Source: Candidatus Omnitrophota bacterium
Lineage (GTDB): Bacteria > Omnitrophota > Gorgyraeia > 2-02-FULL-51-18
Length of the DNA stretch: 5,745 bases
NCBI GenBank assembly: GCA_023247955.1
Contig: JAHFFL010000080.1
Coordinates: 1 to 5,745 of the forward strand
Direction: 5' to 3'
Numbering within the stretch: the stretch's first letter is position 1; the number at the start of each line of letters is the position of its first letter. The notes below the pieces were generated by a model, which saw nothing but the letters and a program-made list of their open reading frames with translations, was not told the DNA's origin and did no database searches. Positions 1 through 3,529 of the stretch are shown piece after piece. The position numbers and the translations under genes were made by a program.

Positions 1-258
1 GGCCCCATCTTTTCGCAAGAATCCGATCGGGTCCTTCAGGGACCGGCGCAGCTTCTCGAGGACAGGAACCAGATCCACGTGGTCCTTAAAAAGCTCGTCG
101 ATCGCCTGCCGGACGGAAGGATGGGGCGTCCTCCCCTCACTCAGCCAGCGGCGAAGCGTCCGGTACGCGACCTCCAGTTCCCTCGCCAGGGCCGTCGGCT
201 TAAACCCGGCCTTGAGCAGGGCCTCGAGCTTTTCTTGATCAGTTAGAAGATGTGACAT
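1..258 (-). CDS. Partial helix-turn-helix protein, C-terminus beyond left edge
   Basis: Reading leftward from ATG at 258 gives 86 uninterrupted codons to the window edge, so this is the N-terminal part of a longer or barely complete protein. Residues about 22-40 look like a helix-turn-helix: a first helix around TALARELE, a short turn VAY, then a recognition-type helix RTLRRWLS rich in Arg. A helix around residues 48-57 (VRQAIDELF) follows, and then a charged stretch ending near LKDPIGFLRK. The start is fixed by a TGA two codons upstream in the same frame. A strong promoter and a dyad sit directly upstream, which suggests a self-regulated DNA-binding protein. I do not recognise the family. 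HTH domains with this look occur as stand-alone regulators or antitoxins and as N-terminal parts of larger effector proteins. Which of these applies depends on sequence to the left. That it is a real gene is well supported by frame, motif and promoter; its function is not known. Confidence 0.75.
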   Translation of the reverse strand, partial: MSHLLTDQEKLEALLKAGFKPTALARELEVAYRTLRRWLSEGRTPHPSVRQAIDELFKDHVDLVPVLEKLRRSLKDPIGFLRKDGA

Positions 259-274
259 ATGTCATATAAACCTC
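239..274 (-). other. Shine-Dalgarno GAGG with an 8-codon overlapping mini-ORF
   Basis: The only purine-rich ribosome site before the HTH gene is GAGG at 274-271. It lies 12 bases from the ATG at 258 but only 5 bases from another ATG at 265. That second ATG opens an 8-codon frame ending in TGA at 241-239, out of frame with and overlapping the HTH start. It could be a decoy or leader peptide that lowers translation of the HTH gene, or it may arise by chance from the ATATG-rich repeats. The geometry is certain, the role is speculative. Confidence 0.25.
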
Positions 275-298
275 ATATAAGATTATATGTCATATGTC
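254..298. promoter_or_regulatory. Probable operator: 16-base inverted repeat over promoter and start codon
   Basis: The arms are GACATATGTCATATAA (254-269) and TTATATGTCATATGTC (283-298). They pair at 15 of 16 positions across a 13-base centre, the mismatch being 262 against 290. The 11-mer ATATGTCATAT also occurs as a direct repeat at 257-267 and 285-295. The octamer TCATATAA occurs at 262 and 273, one helical turn apart. One arm covers the -10 box and the other covers the start codon of the downstream HTH gene. This is the usual layout for a repressor that shuts off its own transcription, and the natural candidate to bind it is that HTH protein. The repeat is direct observation; the ligand is inference. 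Confidence 0.6.
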
Positions 299-310
299 CT
301 ATTTATTCAA
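276..310 (-). promoter_or_regulatory. Sigma70-type promoter of the HTH gene
   Basis: On the minus strand a -35 box TTGAAT (310-305) is followed after exactly 17 bases by a perfect -10 box TATAAT (287-282). Transcription would start near 276-273, giving a very short leader before the ATG at 258. The -35 box overlaps the stop codon of pgpA (TGA at 309-307), so the promoter is packed against the end of the preceding operon. The boxes and spacing are seen directly; promoter activity is inferred. Confidence 0.65.
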
Positions 311-735
311 GAGAAGAAAAAACGAAGGATCAGGTTGGTGAAAACTCCGGCTGCGAGGTCGTCGAGCATGATGCCGGCCGGGCCGGTGCGGCGCTCAAGC
401 CAGGAGATCGGCCAGGGCTTAAGGATATCAAAAAATCTGAAGAGTGCAAAAGCGGCGATAAACACCGGCGCGCGAAACGGGAGCCAGACGAGACTCACCA
501 GCATCCCGCACACCTCGTCGAGCACAAACTCCGGCGGATCTTCCTTCGCAAAGGCAATCTGCGCGGGCCGGCAGGCCAAAAGCCCCACCACGCTAAGAAC
601 CCCTGTTATTAAAGGAAGGAACGCGCCCTGGCACAAAGCGGCGACCGCGAGCCCCGCCGCGCTCCCCCACGTCCCCCCGGCCGGAAGGTACCCCACACAA
701 AAAAAACTTGTCAGTGTCCTCACCAAGAGCTTCAT
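307..735 (-). CDS. pgpA: Phosphatidylglycerophosphatase A
   Basis: A 142-residue membrane phosphatase that removes the phosphate from phosphatidylglycerol phosphate to give phosphatidylglycerol, the step after PgsA. Family marks are in order: LPAGGTWGS (residues 17-25), the acidic block DPPEFVLDEVCG (66-77), FRFFDILKPWPI (99-110) and GIMLDDLAAG (121-130), whose Asp pair is expected to belong to the metal/phosphate site. Hydrophobic spans lie near 26-54, 76-84 and 90-100, and at the C-terminus. It is slightly shorter than most members (about 150-170), with a trimmed N-terminus. The ATG at 735 has GGAG 11 bases upstream and the motif layout fits this start. It follows pgsA after an 81-base gap, and its TGA overlaps the -35 box of the next gene. 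Identification is confident from motifs and from pairing with pgsA. Confidence 0.9.
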   Translation of the reverse strand: MKLLVRTLTSFFCVGYLPAGGTWGSAAGLAVAALCQGAFLPLITGVLSVVGLLACRPAQIAFAKEDPPEFVLDEVCGMLVSLVWLPFRAPVFIAAFALFRFFDILKPWPISWLERRTGPAGIMLDDLAAGVFTNLILRFFFS

Positions 736-746
736 GCGTCTCTAAA

Positions 747-750
747 CTCC
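747..750 (-). promoter_or_regulatory. Ribosome binding site of pgpA
   Basis: GGAG at 750-747 lies 11 bases before the ATG at 735, a little far but the best match. pgpA has its own site rather than overlapping pgsA, so it need not be translationally coupled to it. I see no convincing promoter in the gap. Confidence 0.4.
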
Positions 751-781
751 GTGTCTGGGAATGTTAATCAAATTAGAAACG

Positions 782-805
782 TAGCGCAGGCTTAAGCCTG
801 CGCTA
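782..805. repeat. Perfect 24-base palindrome in the pgsA-pgpA gap
   Basis: The half-site TAGCGCAGGCTT is followed directly by its exact reverse complement, centred between 793 and 794. It could fold into a GC-rich stem of about ten pairs with a TTAA loop. It occupies the middle of the 81-base space between the pgsA stop (817) and the pgpA start (735). A run of seven A (T on the minus strand) at 810-816 lies on the pgsA side, before the hairpin in the direction of transcription, so it is not a standard intrinsic terminator. The form recalls REP-type extragenic palindromes, which stabilise or attenuate polycistronic messages and may be dispersed in a genome. No second copy is present in this window. 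Confidence 0.6.
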
Positions 806-816
806 TATTAAAAAAA

Positions 817-1407
817 TTAAAAAAGCTTCCAATGTTTTCGGTTGGCCCACAGGTAGCGCGCGCCGCTCCACCAAGTCACGACTACCGTGAAGAGCATCAT
901 AAAATAAATAAGCGTGAGCGCCCGCGCTTCGCTGCGCGGTCCAAACCAACCACTGTCCCTGGCGACCAAAAAGAGAAGGATCAGGAGAATCGCGGCGATC
1001 TGTAGGACGGTTTTCTGCTTGCCGCTCTGTCTTGCCGCCTGCGAAGGGTCGTCCACCGGCAGGCGGAAGCGCAGCGCCGTGACCAGAAGATCCCTCGCCA
1101 GTATCGCAAGCACCGCCCACAAAGGCACGAGACGCAAAAACGCGAACGCGATGAACGCCGAGAGCGTGAGGGTCTTATCGGCGATCGGGTCCATGAGCCG
1201 CCCGAAGCCGGTGACTCGCCCTCCCCTTCGCGCGAGATACCCGTCCCAGTAGTCGGTGAATGAGGCCAAAATAAATGTGGCGAGCGCCAAAATCCTAAAA
1301 GACGCGCCGTGTCTTAAAAGAAGAAAAACAAAAATCGCGGAGAGAAAAAGGCGCGAACAGGTAAGTAAATTCGGCCAATCGGTAAAGGGCCTCTCTTGAA
1401 ATTTCAA
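817..1407 (-). CDS. pgsA: CDP-diacylglycerol–glycerol-3-phosphate 3-phosphatidyltransferase
   Basis: A 196-residue integral membrane enzyme that exchanges the CMP of CDP-diacylglycerol for glycerol 3-phosphate, yielding phosphatidylglycerol phosphate. The complete CDP-alcohol phosphatidyltransferase signature is present: D52-x2-D55-G56-x2-A59-R60-x8-G69-x3-D73-x3-D77, with all four metal-binding Asp. The N-terminal WPNLLTCSRL (11-20) matches the typical PNxLTxxR entry of PgsA. Further hydrophobic helices lie about 19-32, 36-50, 80-105, 133-149 and 163-180. The start is TTG at 1407, overlapping the rimO stop as TTGA. An in-frame TGA about ten codons upstream, with no ATG, GTG or TTG between, supports it, as does the absence of any in-frame ATG before residue 72. 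There is no clear Shine-Dalgarno, so translation probably relies on coupling to rimO. Other CDP-alcohol transferases are possible, but the adjacent pgpA favours PgsA. Confidence 0.92.
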   Translation of the reverse strand: MKFQERPFTDWPNLLTCSRLFLSAIFVFLLLRHGASFRILALATFILASFTDYWDGYLARRGGRVTGFGRLMDPIADKTLTLSAFIAFAFLRLVPLWAVLAILARDLLVTALRFRLPVDDPSQAARQSGKQKTVLQIAAILLILLFLVARDSGWFGPRSEARALTLIYFMMLFTVVVTWWSGARYLWANRKHWKLF

Positions 1408-2744
1408 CGGGCGGGGATGCCGATCAGGTCGTATTCAAGCGCGTCGGTGACGCGCACGTTGACAAAGTCGCCGGGCCGCAGGGGCTCTTCCGCGTGCACC
1501 ACCACTTGGCCGTCGACTTCCGGCGCGTCAGCTTCGGTACGCCCGTAATAAACTCCGCTGGCGGGATCTTTTTCATCAATGAGGACCTTGACGGTTTTCC
1601 CGATAAAGCGCTCATTCAATCCGCGCGCGATCTCCTGCTGCTCGGCCATCACGGCGTTGAAGCGTTCTTTCTTCAGGGCGGCAGAAATCTTGCCCGGCGC
1701 CGCGAAAGACCGCGCATGTTCTTCGTCTGAATAGATAAAGGCACCGAGCCGGTCAAAACGTATTTCTTTTAGAAAATCCAAAAGATCGCCGAACTCCTCC
1801 TCGGTCTCACCCGGAAAACCGACGATCACGGTGGTGCGTATCGCCACGTTCGGAATTTTTTCGCGGAGCGTGCGAATTCCCCAGACCATTCTTTCTTTGG
1901 TGACGCCGCGGTTCATGCGCGCAAGCACCGCATTGTGACTATGCTCGATCGGAAAATCCACGTACTTGCACACCGACGGAGAATCGGCGATCGCGTCAAT
2001 CAGCTCCGCCGTCACATGGCCCGGATGGGCGTACAACAGCCGCACCCAAGGCACCAGGCCCAACTCGTCTATCCGCCTCAAAAGCGACGGCAGCTCGAAC
2101 AAGCGGCTGCGGTCAAAACCAAAGGCCGCGGTATCTTGTCCGATCAGATTTATTTCCGAAAGGGGGCGGGCCGAAGCGATCGAGCGCATCTCGGTGAGCA
2201 CCGAATCGATGGTCCGCGAGCGGTGAGGTCCTTTCATCTTGGGGATAACACAGTAAGAGCAGGCGTTGATACAGCCCTCGGAAATCTTCACATACGCGGT
2301 GTGAGCGGGCGTCAAAAACTCGCGCGGAGAATCCTCATTCAGGAGATAGCGGGGTTTAGCCTTTACTTCGAATATTTTTTTTTCTTTTTCAGCTTTAAGC
2401 AACGGCCGGAGAAGGCGCGGAAGGTCTTCAAAACTGTCAGTACCAATGATTCCGTCAAGTTCTCCTATTTCTTTTTTGAGCGCTTCGCCGTACACCTGCG
2501 CGAGACATCCCAGCACGACAACCGCCGAAAGCCGGCCTCTTTTCTTTTCCTCGCAGAGACGAAGAATAGTGTCTATCGACTCCCGTTTCGCCTCTTCGAT
2601 AAAACCGCAGGTATTCACGATGGCTACCTCGGCATTCCGCACGTCCGACGCGATCTGCCAGCCCGCTTTTTTCAAACTTCCCAGCGCGACTTCCGAATCG
2701 ACCAGCGTGCGCGCGCATCCGAGACTCACGAGGCCGACTTTCAT
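1404..2744 (-). CDS. rimO: Ribosomal protein S12 methylthiotransferase RimO
   Basis: A 446-residue radical-SAM enzyme with two 4Fe-4S clusters. RimO adds a methylthio group to a conserved Asp of ribosomal protein S12. The N-terminal MTTase domain (1 to about 115) has the three cluster Cys at 10, 46 and 80, with VNTCGFIEEAKRESID typical of RimO rather than MiaB. The radical-SAM domain (about 145-375) has C158-x3-C162-x2-C165. A TRAM domain follows (about 383-444). Length matches the family. The start ATG (2744) has AAGGA seven bases upstream, inside the end of the rodZ-like gene, which it overlaps as ATGA. Several usually conserved spots differ: GCART instead of GCPKN at 9-13, PIEH where PLQH or PIQH is usual at 265-268, and EEHA where EEGT is common at 341-344. 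All six cluster Cys are intact, so it is probably active. Confidence 0.92.
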   Translation of the reverse strand: MKVGLVSLGCARTLVDSEVALGSLKKAGWQIASDVRNAEVAIVNTCGFIEEAKRESIDTILRLCEEKKRGRLSAVVVLGCLAQVYGEALKKEIGELDGIIGTDSFEDLPRLLRPLLKAEKEKKIFEVKAKPRYLLNEDSPREFLTPAHTAYVKISEGCINACSYCVIPKMKGPHRSRTIDSVLTEMRSIASARPLSEINLIGQDTAAFGFDRSRLFELPSLLRRIDELGLVPWVRLLYAHPGHVTAELIDAIADSPSVCKYVDFPIEHSHNAVLARMNRGVTKERMVWGIRTLREKIPNVAIRTTVIVGFPGETEEEFGDLLDFLKEIRFDRLGAFIYSDEEHARSFAAPGKISAALKKERFNAVMAEQQEIARGLNERFIGKTVKVLIDEKDPASGVYYGRTEADAPEVDGQVVVHAEEPLRPGDFVNVRVTDALEYDLIGIPAR

Positions 2745-3529
2745 TTGGAAATCCTTACGCCTTCATGCGTGATCAGCATCTTTTTAATCACGCCCTTGCC
2801 CGGCGAGCCGATGCCGAAATTATTGAGCATCAGGTACATGCTCGAAGAATTGCCGGTCCAGATCTCGATCTTTTCTTTGGCCTTCCATGTTTCGGCGGCG
2901 CCGCGCTTGAGGATGGACTGGAAAAGCACCTTGCCGTCGCAGGTCACGCGAAGCCACACGTTGTCCAGCGCCTTGACCTGAAGCTCAAGCGGCGCGCTTT
3001 TTTTGATCTCGGGAAAATTTCCTTGCTCCGTGCTGCGCAGCCACTCGCTTGCCGCACCCTTAGCGGATTTGGCGGACTGCGCTTCGCGCGGGGTTTGCGC
3101 GGCCGTCACGGCTGAAAAAGCACGGGGTTTAAAAAAGGTCTCCTTGAGAGTGCGGGCGGTATAAAAAAAGAGCAGCAAAAAACAAACCCCCGCAAGAATC
3201 ATCGCGCCCGTCACCACGGCCTGGCTGTCAAGACGAACCGGCCTTTTTAGCGCTTCATCGGCCGGAGGAATAAAAATCGTCTGTTCGGGATCCTTAAGCC
3301 CTATCTTCTCGTAGTCTTTAAGCAGTTCTTTGGGGTTAATCTCCAGAAATTCGGCGTAGCTCTTCAGAAAGCTCCGGGCAAAAAGAGGGCTGGGCAACTT
3401 GTCGAACTTGTCGTCCTCGAGAAGCTGCAACACACCGGGGTGTATCTTGATCTTGGAGTGCACCTCTTCGAGTGTGATGGACCTTTTAGCGCGTGCTTCT
3501 TTTAAAATGCCGCCGATGGAGGAGCTCAT
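2741..3529 (-). CDS. rodZ: RodZ/YmfM-like membrane helix-turn-helix protein
   Basis: A 262-residue bitopic protein. Residues about 5-75 form a RodZ-type HTH domain (ILKEARAKRSITLEEV, then KLPSPLFARSFLKSYAEFLEINPKELL, matching the LP-x-x-YARGFLRSYA signature with Phe for Tyr). One membrane helix follows at about 104-124, then a low-complexity Ala/Lys/Ser linker (about 137-175). A C-terminal DUF4115-type beta domain (about 180-257) starts LELQVKALDNVWLRVTCDG. In RodZ the HTH contacts MreB at the inner face and the outer domain lies in the periplasm, linking the actin-like cytoskeleton to wall elongation; here that role is inferred. The start ATG (3529) overlaps the ftsK stop as ATGA, with only a weak GAGAG-like site upstream, suggesting coupling to ftsK. 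The position next to ftsK and pgsA matches Bacillus ymfM. The family call is firm; a direct MreB role is less certain. Confidence 0.85.
   Translation of the reverse strand: MSSSIGGILKEARAKRSITLEEVHSKIKIHPGVLQLLEDDKFDKLPSPLFARSFLKSYAEFLEINPKELLKDYEKIGLKDPEQTIFIPPADEALKRPVRLDSQAVVTGAMILAGVCFLLLFFYTARTLKETFFKPRAFSAVTAAQTPREAQSAKSAKGAASEWLRSTEQGNFPEIKKSAPLELQVKALDNVWLRVTCDGKVLFQSILKRGAAETWKAKEKIEIWTGNSSSMYLMLNNFGIGSPGKGVIKKMLITHEGVRISK
2752..2756 (-). promoter_or_regulatory. Ribosome binding site of rimO
   Basis: AAGGA at 2756-2752 stands seven bases before the rimO ATG at 2744. It is the clearest Shine-Dalgarno in the operon and lies within the last codons of the upstream gene, supporting both the chosen start and coupling. 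Confidence 0.6.

Noticed and set aside
287..745. Plus-strand open frame opposite pgpA, and a second one at 259-612
   Set aside because: Both are antisense to pgpA, whose conserved motifs are unmistakable, and neither has a domain-like composition.
782..816. Intrinsic terminator between pgsA and pgpA
   Set aside because: The hairpin is strong, but on the minus strand the T-run (816-810) comes before it and no T-run follows. On the plus strand the sequence after it is A-rich, not T-rich. It is kept as a palindromic repeat only.
922..939. Short GC hairpin (CCGCGC / GCGCGG) inside pgsA
   Set aside because: A six-pair stem within coding sequence of this base composition is expected by chance and encodes ordinary residues.
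803..1120. Minus-strand open frame of 105 codons in another frame of pgsA
   Set aside because: It overlaps the pgsA coding sequence in a different frame and has no family features. pgsA carries the complete catalytic signature.
1935..2981. Plus-strand open frame of 348 codons
   Set aside because: It lies wholly antisense to rimO and the rodZ-like gene, both of which have clear domains. The translation is rich in Arg, His and Gln with no recognisable motif, as expected for an antisense shadow in GC-rich DNA.
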